Part shown: positions 31,261 to 41,627 of the stretch, one piece after another
Layout of the letters: each line of letters opens with the position of its first letter
Position numbering within the stretch: the stretch's first letter is position 1
Assembly (NCBI GenBank): GCA_002104905.1
Contig: MCFE01000634.1
Location: 1-51,087, forward strand
From: Basidiobolus meristosporus CBS 931.73
Taxonomy: Eukaryota; Basidiobolomycota; Basidiobolomycetes; Basidiobolales; Basidiobolaceae
Length of the DNA: 51,087 nucleotides
Reading direction: 5' to 3'
Position numbers and translations under genes: made by a program
The notes under the pieces: model-generated
Seen by the model: only the letters and a program-made list of their open reading frames with translations
Database searches by the model: none
Told to the model about the DNA's origin: nothing

Positions 31261-33054
31261 CACACCACTTTATTTGCTTACTCAGTACTACCTTGCGTAA
31301 TCCACATATAGCTCAAATCAAAGAATACTATGACCTCCTGCTTACTAGCCTCTACTAACAAGCACACCTGCCATAATTGACATACCCCTTTTGCTTTAAC
31401 TTTATGGCTTTTTAGTGTGATACTTGCAAAGTTGCCATATACCTTGTATTGCTAGTAACATAAACATCCTGCAAGCATATGCTTGGTTGAAGCCACCTCT
31501 GCCATGAATACCTCCTGAATATCTTCAAAGAGGTTTTTGGTATTTAGCCAGTATATATTTCTTCTCCTTGCTGAATTCTAGTCCCTCTTCTATTTGCACT
31601 CTGGCTCTTGTTTGTGTGATTTCTATATTCAATGGTGTTGAAATTGGCTTGTGACCAAGAGAAACCTGGCATACTTTGGTGGGTTTTCCTAATAAAAATC
31701 AGCTGCTTGTTGCACCCAATTCAGCTTTGCATTACTTAACTGATCACACATGCTTTGAAGCTACTTAGCTTCTTAATGCCCTAAGCATGGCTGTCTCCAT
31801 TTGCACATCTGTCCTCAGTATTTTCCAACTCTTCCTGGTTGACCTTCATGTGCCAACTCATTGCATCCATGAGGGAGTTGAAGGTGATATTCTTGATGAG
31901 ATTGGGATATGATAGTACCTGCAACTTGATTTGTTTTCCTATCTCCCCATATATCTACTCCATAGGAAACTCCCAAATGGTGAAGCAAGGCCCAATACTC
32001 CCAATACCCCAAACAAGAAGGAGTAGAGAATGGACACAGTAGCAGCAGAAATCTACATGTTAAAGTGCTTAGGGTAGCAGATACTCTGTAATATCTTGCC
32101 AATTCTTTAAAATCTCTCTGGTATCTCAAAGGGCCATTTAGCTTGGAATGCCCCATGTACAACTTGGTCATCAGTATAGGGATATTGTTGAAAAGCAAAA
32201 GCATTGCTCCCAGTGAAAAGCTTTGCTCTAACAGATACCCTCTATTTTAAGTATCTCTGGCTTCTAATTAATTCCATATTCTGGCCATTGGCTTATAGCT
32301 TGCCAACTTTGCTGCAATTGCTTGTTGACTTCTGCTTGTTCTATGTGTGGGAAGATGATATTGTTAGTGTTTGTGTTTGGGTAATAATAATGTGTGTGTG
32401 TTATAGAGTAGATCCTCTGGATCTCACACATTTTTAACAGCAATACCATCCATTGTTCCTAGAAAGGCTAGCTAACCTGCTGAAGGCTGGTGTATTTCCA
32501 ATGCAGATAGTGATATGCGCTTTGACATGACACCTATTCACCACTATCCAGCTGGAAAGCATACAAAATTCATCCAGCAATGGATACATATAGCTATCCA
32601 GGTTGGATGGTGATTTAGGCCCAGATACCAGTGAGCCTACCATCAGAATTCTGCTCTCATACTGTAAGATAGGTGGCAGATTCAGGTTGATGAGAATCAA
32701 TGGCTAGCAGGATTTGCTGGCAATGCACTTGTTTAATAAGATTCCATCAACTCTCAAGGTAAAGGCATGGTCATGCATACCTTGAAAGTAGCCCTTGCTT
32801 CTTGGCTGTTTGTAATGTTTGCCATCAAATATATTGGATGTATTTATGCTTGATTGATACTGAGTGTGAGACTCTATAGCTTCACATTATTTGTTGGGCA
32901 GTATGAGCTTCTTTAGACAGGGCATAACTAGAACATATATGGAGTGTGTACAATGTATTCCCCCAATGGTAGTGGATTCCTGACAAGTTGGACACCTTGC
33001 AATTGTGGCATTTTCTGATGTGAATCCCAAGCAGCTGCTAATACATGCTAGTAT
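31261..33054 (-). pseudogene. Tnp2-type transposase of T8, middle and C-terminal part
   Basis: Minus strand. 32700-32434 (88 codons) codes the core MILINLNLPPILQYES, LDSYMYPLLDE and CIGNTPAFSRLASLS, where the GD.PA motif has become GN.PA, losing the second likely catalytic Asp. 32204-31815 covers KLYMGHSKLNGPLRYQ, a deleted stretch, then YWEYWALLHHLGVSYGVDIWG (the ME..CG block in decay) and NQVAGTIISQSHQEYH. 31261-31810 covers the C-terminal domain with stops. A microsatellite-like TAATAATAATGTGTGTGTG lies near 32382-32400. It is joined through copia-C to the N-terminal part at 37186-37845. Confidence 0.8.
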
Positions 33055-33404
33055 TGTTGTAAGAGTCTTGGAGATATTGGAAGTGATTTGGGAGAACAAG
33101 TAGATTATGTGGTTTTCACTTCATGATTTATTGAATGTAAGAGTAGTATTTATACTTTTACATGGTCTTGGCATTACAAACACATAGAATAGGTTTAGGA
33201 AGGTCCCAGGAACATGTGTGCAAAGTTTGGAGCTGTTAGGACAACTTTTAGAATTTTCATGTTCTGGGTACCTGGAATATTGGTGAAAATATTCTAAGTA
33301 AATCCTGACAAGGAATGTGGTCAATATTCCCTAGGATTTGAGGGTAACAATCCAAGTGGCTAAGTTAAGAGAATATTTAGGTGGAATTACAAATTTTTAC
33401 AATA
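33055..33404 (-). repeat. 3' LTR of copia-C
   Basis: 350 bp TGTTGTAAGA...TTTACAATA (plus-strand reading). The polypurine tract (reverse) is 33405-33415, directly before the pol stop codon. Confidence 0.9.
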
Positions 33405-33415
33405 CTCCCACTCAG

Positions 33416-34660
33416 CTAAATGTTCACACAGGCTAGTCCTAATTTTGACCTAAGATATTCAAACTTGTCTCTAGCTAATGGTTTGGTAAGTGTGACTGCA
33501 ATCATTTCATCTGAAGGACAGTATACTAGGCTAACCAAGTTATTCTCAATAGCTTCATATATGAAATGATGTCTAATTTCTATGTTCTCAGCTCTAGCAT
33601 GAAAAGTTGGATTTCTACCTAATTGTATACATCCTTGATTATCTTGAAATAAAGTAATAGGTGTTTTTAGACATAGGCCTAGATCTCTAAAAATTTTTCT
33701 TAACCACATTGCTTTTTTGGTAGTTTTGCAGGCTGCAATATACTCTGCCTCTGTAGTAGCAAGTGTTATGGTTGGTTGCTTTCTTGAATTCCATGAAATT
33801 GCTCCTTGACAGTCAAGAGAGGTGTAACCTGTGGTGGATCTTCTGTCTTCCAAATTTTGTCCCCAATTAGTATCAGAGTATGCCACAAGATCCATTTCTG
33901 AATCCTTATAAGTGTATCTTGAGCCAAAGTCAGCAATTTCTTTTAGGTATCTAAAAATCTGCTTAACTGCTGCAATATGATCAGATTCATAGTTCTGATT
34001 ATGTTGGCTGACAACTCAAATGAATATGAGATATCTGGATGTGTTCCAAGCATGCTATACATCAGACTGCCCTCCATAGATTGATAAGGAAAGTTGGGGC
34101 TCTCAGATGGCACCAAGCTCACTTGATTTGGTTGAGTTCTGACCAAGTCAAGATTTGTCTCCATTGGGGTAGCTGCTGGTTCAAAGTCTTCCATTTTGTA
34201 CTTCTTTAGTATATCTTGAATATTCTTGGATTGACTTGGGGTAATAGTCTGGGTACTTCTGTTTATGGAGAACTTAATCCATAAACACATCCTCATCAAG
34301 TTCTCCATTCAAAAATGCAGTCTTTACATCCATTTGATGAATAAAAAAATACATTTGGCTGCAGTAGCCAATATTAATCTGATGGAATCAAACTTGGCTA
34401 CCAGTGCAAAGGTCTCAGTATAGTCAAGTCCTTTTGTTTGAGAGTATCCTTTGGCCACAAGTCTTGCTTTGTACTGTTCAATTGTACTATCAGCCTTGTA
34501 TTTTGTCTGGAAGACCCATCTGCATCTAATTGATTTTTGATTGATTGGTAATTTGACTAAGTCCCAAGTCTGACTTCCCATTGGGGCCTGATATTCCTCA
34601 GTCATTGCATATCTCCAAAAATTTGTCTGAGGTCTAGTTAGGGCCTCTTTTACAGTCTGA
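33416..34660 (-). pseudogene. Copia-C RNase H and internally deleted RT
   Basis: 33895-33416 (159 codons) is a nearly complete RNase H C-terminal part: SDTNWGQNLEDRRSTTGY, LATTEAEYIAACKT, IEIRHHFIYEAIENN and the terminal KFEYLRSKLGLA. 34308-33943 and 34605-34324 code RT pieces. RT has lost its centre: at about 34280 the ELDEDVYMDQ region is joined directly to IKFSI, removing some 300 bp with the Y-V-D-D active site that element H has at 50404-50393. The protein would therefore be RT-dead whatever its other frameshifts. Confidence 0.87.
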
Positions 34661-35790
34661 GGCTCATTGATATGGACTCAATATGCGTAGGCTAAGTTTG
34701 TACCCTCATTGATATAGTAATATGGGTTATATCTTTTCCAATTGGATCTCTGGGCATTTAGTACTGGAATGATTGCTTCTGGGATATTTTTGGGCACTGA
34801 TTCAGGGTGAATCATGGTTTTAGAGTCCTCTGTAGTGAAAAAATCTTCATTGTTTTGCTCTGATTCAACCCTGACAATTGGTGGACTTGAGATACAATTT
34901 TTGTCATCATCTGATGTCATTTTTTGTGAAAATATGAACTTTCATCACACAATAAATCCCTGGACTTGATTAGCTTCTTAGCTTTGGTATTGTAGAGTCT
35001 GTATGCCTTACTCTCATTGCAGTAGCCCAAAAATATGCATTTCACACTTTTTGGTTTAAATTTTGACTGATATCTGGGCAGTTTCTTGGCATATGCTGTA
35101 CACCCAAATACTCTTAGATGCTCTGCACTTGGTCTGTATCTATACTGTGCTTCACATGGGGTAGAATCACAAAGTATTCTGTTATAACTCTTATTTTCAA
35201 GATATACAGCAGTGGTAACTGATTCTACCCAAAAATCATAGGAAAATTCTTGATCATGGATCACAGAGCTTGCCATATCAGTTATTGATCAGTTAGCACA
35301 TTCTGCTACTCCATTTTGCTGTGAGGAGTATGGTACAATAGTCTCTTGCTTTATCCCATGAATTTTGCAGAAGTGGATGAAGAGTTTTGAGGTATATTGT
35401 CCACCATTGGCACAGCATATTTACTTGATTTTTTCACCAGTTTCTCTCTCCACCATGGCTTTGAGCTCCCTCAAATTAGACAGAGCTTCTTCCTTTCTCT
35501 CCATGAAGTAGACCCATGTGTATCTTGTATAATCATCAATAAAAGTGATTAAATACTTCATCCCACCTTAGGATAATTTTTCCATTGGTCCACACGGATC
35601 TGAGTGAACTAGATATAGTTTTTTCTTAGTTTTGATTAGCCCAGAGCTCTTGAACAGTTGTCTGGCTTGTTTCCCATATATGCAGGCTTTACAGTGCTCC
35701 AAATTAGCTGGGGGATCAAATTTACTCCAGAAATTAGCTGATCTTTGTTCATTTTGTGCAAATAATCAAAATTGATGTGTCCAAATCCTC
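34661..35790 (-). pseudogene. Copia-C integrase
   Basis: 34920-34678 is the acidic linker before RT (DDDKNCISSPPIVRVESEQN). 35276-34917 (119 codons) is the integrase C-terminal domain (DQEFSYDFWVESVTTAVYL, FGCTAYAKKLPRYQS, FLGYCNESKAYRLYN). Upstream homology (35277-35640) holds the core: the PQQN/Glu region near 35310 and the second Asp block near 35400, where DNGGEY reads closer to CANGGQY, then the first Asp near 35590. Broken by several stops. Confidence 0.83.
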
Positions 35791-36270
35791 TGTGCCAAAG
35801 CATTGGTGTTTCTTCATTCAAGTTACTAATATTGGCTTCCAAATATGATGGAATATAAGTTAACCTATATAGACTCTGATCTCTGATACCCAAAGCAGTA
35901 TGGGCACCATTTTGATCAGTGATCTTGCATCCAGAATTATCAAAGCTGAAATTAAGTCCTTCTCCAGTAGCCTTGCTTAAAGATATTAGGTATTTCTGGT
36001 ACATAGAGTACTTCTTTAAAAGTCAGTGTATGGCTTCCTTCACTGTTTGAATATTTACTTGGATAGTTCCTTCTCCCACTGCATCAAGTGTTCTATTGTC
36101 ACCCAGAAAATCTTCTTAATTGGAATTTCTTGGTATTGGGTAAAAAGTTCTTTTGGTGTGTAAAGTGTTGAGATGCTCCAGAGTCAATATACCACGTCTG
36201 AGAATCCTTGTTTGTGGTCATATTTAGTGCAGATATGAATATTCCATCTTCAGTTGTTGCAGCATTTCCA
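35636..36270 (-). pseudogene. Copia-C GAG-pre-integrase zinc region and protease
   Basis: 36004-35636 (122 codons) covers LTYIPSYLEANISNLNEETP, LWHRGFGHINFDYL (the His part of the zinc site) and, after a one-base shift, the Cys part. 36005-36270 covers the protease; the DSGAS site is readable near 36170-36195 on the minus strand, but frames shift on either side. Confidence 0.8.
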
Positions 36271-36874
36271 TATTAAGGCTTTTTCAGCTGACTATCTCTC
36301 TTTTTGAGACACTGGCCTGATGTGTGTCCTTACCTTTGCAGTAGTTGCAAAACAGGTTGCTGTTATCTTTGTAGGGTCTTGGGTACCTCCTTTGTTGGTT
36401 AACATTGCTTATTAAAGCATTTTCTTCTTCCTTCTTTTTGGTGCTTGATTTTCTTAATTCTTTATCCAGGAGCCTTCCATATACATAAATTAAAGTTAAA
36501 TCTTCAGCTCTGGACCCTAGGGCTGATATAAGGCCCTGAGACTTGTCTGTCAGGCTATTCAGGATGGTAACCATCACATCTTCATTAGTGGTTGGTACAC
36601 CCACAGATTCTGTTTCATCCACCAGCAGGGTAATTCTGTTAATTAGATTTTTCATTTCTTCTCCTGGCTACATCTTTATAGTAAAACATTTTTGTCTCAG
36701 ATACATTTTCTTAGCAGCTGAACATGACTGGTAGGTGTCTTCTAATGCCTTCCAGGCTTTCTTTGCCATTTTTGCTCTTGAGCATTGAATTAGCAATTTG
36801 TCTTTAACATTAAGGCAAATGCAGTTAAAGGCACTTTGTTCTTTCTTCTGATACTTTAAGGCCCCCTCTTGCAT
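36271..36874 (-). pseudogene. gag: Copia-C gag, N-terminally deleted
   Basis: 36874-36668 (68 codons) and 36655-36284 (123 codons) code KEQSAFNCICLNVKDKLL, AWKALEDTYQSCSAAKK, then KNLINRITLLVDETESVG, SALGSRAEDLTLIYVYGR and a zinc-knuckle segment. The knuckle begins CNYCKGKD but the spacing to the His is wrong, so CCHC is broken. The first third of gag, including the KLDGSNY motif, is deleted up to the LTR. Confidence 0.83.
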
Positions 36875-36879
36875 ATCTC

Positions 36880-37185
36880 AAGTAGATTATGAGTTTTCAC
36901 TTAATGACTTATTGAATGTAAAAGTAGTTTTTATACTTTTACATGGTCTTGGCATTACAAACACATAGAATAGGTCTAGGAAGGTCCCAAAAAGATGCGT
37001 GCAAAGATTGGAGCTGTTTGGACAACCTTGAGAATTTTCATGTTCTGGGTACCTGGTATTTTGGTGAAAATATTCTAAGTAAATCCTGGCAAGGAATTTG
37101 GTCAGTATTCTCTAGGATATGAAGGTAATGATTCAAGTGACTAAATTAAGTGAATATTCAGGTGGAAATACAAATCTTTACAGCA
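36880..37185 (-). repeat. 5' LTR of copia-C, partial
   Basis: About 306 bp; it lacks about 45 bp at the side facing gag. Outer end CTTTACAGCA for TTTTACAACA. The junction with gag lies at about 36875-36880. Confidence 0.82.
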
Positions 37186-37845
37186 GGTATCACAACAGTC
37201 TCTGGGTCATATGTTGCCAGCCACATGATGGTTGCTGATTCATACCATGTACATGGCAAGTTGCATCCCTGGATGATTTTGGCAAGAAGTAGTAGTAGAA
37301 CCCCAAAGCCCCTACTACTGATATTAGTGGAAATGAGCTACTTCTCTAGCCACAACATCACATTGTTCACCAGTAGATGAATACTGTGCTTGCTTGACTC
37401 CATAAATCATCCTTAGCATTTTTTTCCATTTGTATTGTCTCATTGCATAATGGGATTTTGTCAAGCTAATGCAGGATACTGTTGTTAGGGAGGAAAGCTC
37501 ACAATCTATCCATGAGCCTGCTGCTTCAGGTCTGTCACTCTGTATGCAATATTCAGAAAGCTGGGGCAAGCCTAGAGGTGTCACAAACTCACCTGACTCA
37601 GTTTGCAAATGGTGACAAGTATGGCCAGATGTCATTATAGAGGTATCAAGTGGCTGGCAAGATGATGTTGGTGCAGTTGTCACTGGCAAGTGGTCAAATA
37701 TGACTTGAGTGGCAAAACACTGGCCAAGATCCCTGTAATACTTCCTATACTGTATATGTTTTTCATGGCTGAGAGGCTGGCTACAATTACCACATGGACT
37801 TTTTTCTCTTCTCTTATGGCATTGCGTTAAAGTAGTCTTTTCCAT
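37186..37845 (-). pseudogene. Tnp2-type transposase of T8, N-terminal part
   Basis: The frame 37845-37324 (173 codons from an ATG) starts basic (HKRREKSPCGNCSQPLSHEK), with a C-X2-C pair and His residues like a small zinc finger, then HIQYRKYYRDLGQCFATQ, an Asp/Thr/Ser-rich linker, and the start of the conserved region (EVAHFH, then ISSRGFG). The first part aligns with 15831-15940 of T4. The start codon sits about 0.2 kb from the ORF2 region on the other strand. The rest of the protein continues beyond copia-C at 33054 downward. Confidence 0.8.
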
Positions 37846-38048
37846 ATGGCAAACAGTTTGACACTCAGCAACATAACACTTTTAGATCATTTTTTTGTCA
37901 ATACTCAGGTGAATCCAAGGCATTCTTCTATTTAAGTCATTGCACCTACATAAATGTAAGATTCAACAATGACCTGTCATAGTAAGCATCATAAATAATG
38001 TTGTGGCACCACTTACACATGTTTATGTAACACCATTTCTCCTTTGGT
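37846..38048. promoter_or_regulatory. Divergent spacer between transposase and ORF2 of T8
   Basis: Reverse counterpart of 15541-15830; the GTTGTGGCACCAC segment (near 37998-38012) and the GACTCACTTC segment are shared. It is the only candidate location for the two promoters. No convincing core motif is seen. Confidence 0.55.
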
Positions 38049-39632
38049 TTGACTCACTTCTGTATTTATGCGGCCAAAAATAAGGCAAATTTGTCTGGTT
38101 CCCAACCAAACCTCACTACTGATAGGAGCAGAAGAACAGTTAGACAAAAGCTTGCTTTGAGATTCAGTGCAACAAGTGGGGCTACAACCAAAGAAGGCCC
38201 TGTGGACAGTGTGCCCATTGATTGTAATAATGCAGACACTGCAGGCTCTCAGTCAATTAGGCAATTGAAAATCTCTGCAGAGCTGCAAGCTGGCCACAGT
38301 ACTGAGGCAGATGAGAATGTAGCAACAGCAGTACCTTCAGTTGCAGACCATTAAGTGGCTGTCATAACATTGCCACCACTCATATTAGCAAGTATGTTGT
38401 CAGCTCATGCCAAAGCATTAAAGAGGTAATCAGGTACTGTAGCTAATAGGATCGATGCAATGGCTCAGAGAAGTCAAGAAAGAGTTCAGAAACAGGATGA
38501 GTGGATAAAAGGTATAGATCAATCTATATCCCAGGTAGAGAAAGCAGTATCTTTGCTGCAAAGAAGGAACTCAAGTAGCTCAATGCTACAGCCAAGAATT
38601 GAGCCATTTTGCACTGTAATAGCAGACAACCACTGTACAGTCTTTCAAGCACAACAACACTGCTCAAACATAAAGCCTATAGAAAATCTATCACAACATA
38701 GCAGGGAGAAAATGTAGTGTTTATACCAAAGCCTATAAATCAAAAGACATTGAAGATATGTGAAGCTGTTGATTGCAGTGATGAAGAGTGGGCAAATATC
38801 CAAGAGGCCATTAGAAGTCTAGCATGCCAACACCGTAAGGCCAGTATACCATGGGACCATAAGGAACTCAAGGCCCAGCAGAAAGCTGCTGACTTGCTCC
38901 ATGAGCATTATCCTGGATTCAAGTAAGCAAACAGATTTTGGGCCAGTATTGGTATGCTAACAAAGTATCTCAAGATTAGCAGAAACTATCAAAGGCAGCA
39001 GTACCAGGGTGCCATGGCTAAAAACCAACAGCTTCCTCAAGAGCCTGATACAAGCAGGGCCAAAAGCTCCAAGCAAGCATCAAGGAGATGCCAGGTAGCT
39101 GGAAGAGTGCCATTAAGGGACAAGTGGCTTTCTCATGAGTCTATTACAACTACAGCTGAGGGCTCAATACAAGTGGTAAAGAAATGTCAAGTTGCAAGGA
39201 CAGTGCCAGCAAGGGACAAGTAGGACAAAACAGCTGCGTTTGAGCAGAATTTAGCAAAGAGAAAATATAATTCCTTACAAGAAGCACTCAGAAAAAGTAG
39301 AAGTGAAAGACCTGGCAGTGATAAAGGAGAAGGTAAAGGGAAAAGTGTCTACCCAAGCCTGAGACAGGGAAGCATACAAAAAAAACTGCAGCTATTGCCA
39401 ATGAATGCTGTAAGCCTGGAACAGACTGAATCTCATTGTGGCCAAGAAGAATTACCAGCAAAAAAACAGCTGTTTCCACCAGAGTTGGAAGCTCAGGCTG
39501 TTGAGCTACACTCCACCAAGGTAGATGAGTTTGCAGAGAAAGGCAATTTGTCTACCACAGCCTCTGCATCCTCCATTGTTGACATAGTGGAGGTCCCACT
39601 GACAGACAAGGCTACAATGTCAAGAGCTCAGA
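38049..39632 (+). pseudogene. Transposon ORF2 (unknown function), most complete copy
   Basis: Plus strand, read in five frames: 38049-38354, 38460-38717, 38717-38926, 38954-39223 and 39395-39632. Order: QKLALRFSATSGATTKEGPVD; an acidic ADENVATAVPS; a Pro-rich hydrophobic linker; a coiled-coil-like segment (SQERVQKQDEWIKGIDQSIS, QVEKAVSLLQRRN); a conserved block (FIPKPINQKTLKICEAVD, DEEWANIQEAIRSLA, ADLLHEHYPGFK); the tandem repeat SRAKSSKQASRRCQVAGRVP followed by a shorter second unit; a basic Gly/Ser segment (SERPGSDKGEGKGK); and a C-terminal block (LPAKKQLFPPELEAQ, VDEFAEKGNLSTT). Roughly 500 residues if whole. Start uncertain: T4 has an ATG at the codon reading ACA here (near 38137). It may play the accessory DNA-binding role of TNPA in plant CACTA elements; unproven. 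Confidence 0.72.
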
Positions 39633-40449
39633 TGCTGATTGGGGACAATATTTGGAAGACAGAAGATCCACCACAGGATACACCTTTCTTTGCTGTAAAG
39701 GAGTAACTTCATGGAATTCAAGAAAACAACCAACCATAACACTTTCTACCACAGAGGCAGAGTATATGGCAGCCTGTGAAGCTATCAAAGAAGCAATGTG
39801 GCTAAGAAAGCTTTTTACAGATTTAGGCCTATGTCTAAAAACACCTATTACTTTATTTCAAGATAATCAAGGATGTATACAATTAGGTAGAAATCCAACT
39901 TTTCATGCTAGAGCTGAGCACATAAAAATTAGACATCTTTTCATATGTGAAGCTATAGAGAGTAACTTAGTTATCTTAGTATACTGTCCTTCAGATGAAA
40001 TGTTTGCAGACATATTTACCAAACCATCAGTTAGAGACAAGTTTGAATATCTTAGGTCAAAATTAGGACTAGCCAGTATGAACATTTAGCTGAGTGGGAG
40101 TGTTGTAAAAATTTGTAATTCCACCTATATACTCACTTGACTTAGTTGCTTGGATTGTTACCTTCAAATCCTAGGGAATACTGACTAAATTCCTTGTCAG
40201 GATTTACTTAGAATATTTTCACCAATATATCAGGTACCCAGAACATGAAAATTCTAAAAGTTGTTCAAACAGCTCCAAACTTTGCACACATGTTCCTGGG
40301 ACCTTCCTAAGCCTATTCTATTTGTTTTTAATGCCAAGACCTGGTAAAAGTATAAATACTACTTTTACATTCAATAAATCATGAAGTGAAAACCACATAA
40401 TCTACATGTCCTCCCAATTACTTCCAATATCTCCAAGACTCTTACAACA
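39633..40449 (+). mobile_element. Copia-D, RNase H end plus 3' LTR only
   Basis: ORF2 homology stops at about 39632 and copia RNase H begins (DNA equivalent of SDADWGQ). The frame 39652-40089 (145 codons) is open to the natural stop: EDRRSTTGYTFLCCKGVTSW, STTEAEYMAACEAIKEAMW, HIKIRHLFICEAIESN, KFEYLRSKLGLASMNI. Polypurine tract 40090-40100, LTR 40101-40449 (TGTTGTAAAA...TTACAACA). About 300 bp of ORF2 and tail expected here (19600-19905 of T5) are missing, so one deletion probably removed the 5' part of the copia element together with adjacent transposon DNA. Confidence 0.87.
40101..40449 (+). repeat. 3' LTR of copia-D
   Basis: 349 bp with intact TGTTG...CAACA ends, a TATA-like AGTATAAATACTACT near 40349 and AATAAATC near 40374. 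Confidence 0.92.
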
Positions 40450-40735
40450 GAAGTAACAAGTATGAAAAAGAGACAATAACCATTCACTGTACACAAGCAT
40501 AGGAGGTGATTGAATGTCCAGGATCAGAAAGTGAACAAATTGGCAGGGAACCAATCAAAACCTACTAAAATATTGTTGAAATGAAAAATTTGGGCCAAGT
40601 TTTTGTGAAATCTAGGGTGCAATTATTTTTAATGGCCTCTGCATGGTGTCATGGTGGGATCAGTACCTCTTAGTCACCTGACTTTGAAATTGTGAAGGCC
40701 TTTTGATGGGACCATCACAATAACTTCTCATAGGG
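40450..40735 (+). other. ORF2-side tail and right end of T8
   Basis: Aligns with 19905-20182 (GAAGTAAC..GTATGAAAAAGAG, GGTGCAATTATTTTTAATGG, GGTACCTCTTAGTCACC-like) and ends ATCACAATAACTTCTCATAGGG, whose last 17 bases (40719-40735) are the right terminal inverted repeat. No frame. Confidence 0.7.
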
Positions 40736-40789
40736 AAAGTGTTGAGATGCCCCAGAGTCAATTTACCACATCTGAGAATCATTTTTTGT

Positions 40790-41623
40790 AGTTATATTTA
40801 GTGTTGATATGAACAGTTTATCATCAGTTGTTTCAGCATTTCTATATTCTGGCTTCTCTGCTGGCTATCTCTCTTTTTCAGGCCCCAGTCAGATGTGTGT
40901 CCATTTCATTTGCAGTAGTTGCAAAACAGGTTGCAATTGCCTTTAAAAGGTCTTGGGTATCTCCTTTATTAGTTATCATTGCTTATTAAAGCATTTTCTT
41001 CTTCCTTCTTATTGACGCTTGATTTTCTGAATTCTTCATCAAGGAGTCTTCCATATATGTAACTTAAGGTCAAATCTTCAGTTCTGGACTCCAAGGCTGA
41101 TACAAGGCCCTGAAACATGTCTGTCTGGCTATTCAGGATGGTAACTATTACATCCTCCTCAATAGCTGGTATGCCCACAGCTTCCATCTCATCCATTGGA
41201 AGGGTAATCTGTTAAATAAATTTTTCATTTCTTCTCCTGGCAGCATCTTTGCAGTAGAAAATTTTTGTCCAAGATACATTTCTTAGCAGCTGAACATGAT
41301 TGGTAGGTGTCTTTTAATGCCTTACAGGCATTCTTTGCTGTTTTTGCTCTTGAGCATTGAATTAGCAATTTGTTATTGACACTAAGGCAAATGCAGTTAA
41401 AGGCACTTTGCTTTTTCTTGTGGTACTTTAAAGCTTCCTCCCCCATACTTTTATGAGGACATTCTTCTCCCATGACAATATCCCAAAGGCCTCTTTCTTG
41501 TAGCGGCATCTTCATCTTCACCTTCCACACATGGTAGTTAGATCCATCCAACTTTTCTACAGGGGGAAATATTCCAGTAATACCACTGGTAGACATTGCA
41601 GAGAGTGACAGCTTGGGGCTCAT
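40790..41623 (-). pseudogene. gag: Copia-E gag
   Basis: Starts at the ATG inside the primer-binding site (41623-41621). The first part is open to 41225: SPKLSLSAMSTSGITGIFPP, KLDGSNYHVWKVKMKMPLQE, RGLWDIVMGEECPHKSMGE and DTYQSCSAAKK. After a frame break, 41196-40969 gives IVTILNSQTDMFQGLVSAL and TEDLTLSYIYGRLLDEEF. The zinc knuckle follows near 40900-40930 (CNYCK-like, then CPF) with stops. It has one of the best gag N-termini in the window. Confidence 0.85.
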
Positions 41624-41627
41624 AATG

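Larger units (their letters stand above)
33055..37185 (-). mobile_element. Copia-C, nested in the T8 transposase
   Basis: Two LTRs in the same orientation (33055-33404 and a partial one at 36880-37185) enclose a reverse-strand pol and a gag lacking its N-terminus. AGTAT (33050-33054) and GGTAT (37186-37190) flank it, a 5-bp target duplication with one change. The flanks continue the T8 transposase: the uninterrupted DNA, reversed, is seen near 22560-22610 and 16440-16480. Gag-side deletion: about 200 bp holding the start of gag, the primer-binding site and about 45 bp of the LTR are gone. Confidence 0.87.
30801..40735 (-). mobile_element. Tnp2-type transposon T8, bounded by both ends, with two nested copia elements
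   Basis: Left end CCCTATGAAAAATAATT (30801-30817); right end, read inward on the minus strand, CCCTATGAGAAGTTATT (40735-40719): imperfect 17-bp terminal inverted repeats. In between: transposase-side tail, transposase on the minus strand (31450-33054 and 37186-37845), divergent spacer, ORF2 on the plus strand (38049-39632) and ORF2-side tail. Copia-C (33055-37185) and the copia-D fragment (39633-40449) are later insertions; without them the element would be about 5 kb. No target duplication: flanks are GCT on the left, GAA on the right. It is the only copy here from which the whole gene order can be read. Confidence 0.78.

Noticed and set aside
32380-32402. TAATAATAATGTGTGTGTG as a notable satellite
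   Set aside because: A short microsatellite within a decayed transposase coding region; not unusual.
30798-40738. Target-site duplication for T8
   Set aside because: Bases outside the terminal repeats (GCT and GAA) do not match. The right flank is copia-E protease but the left flank is not copia, so one flank has been replaced.
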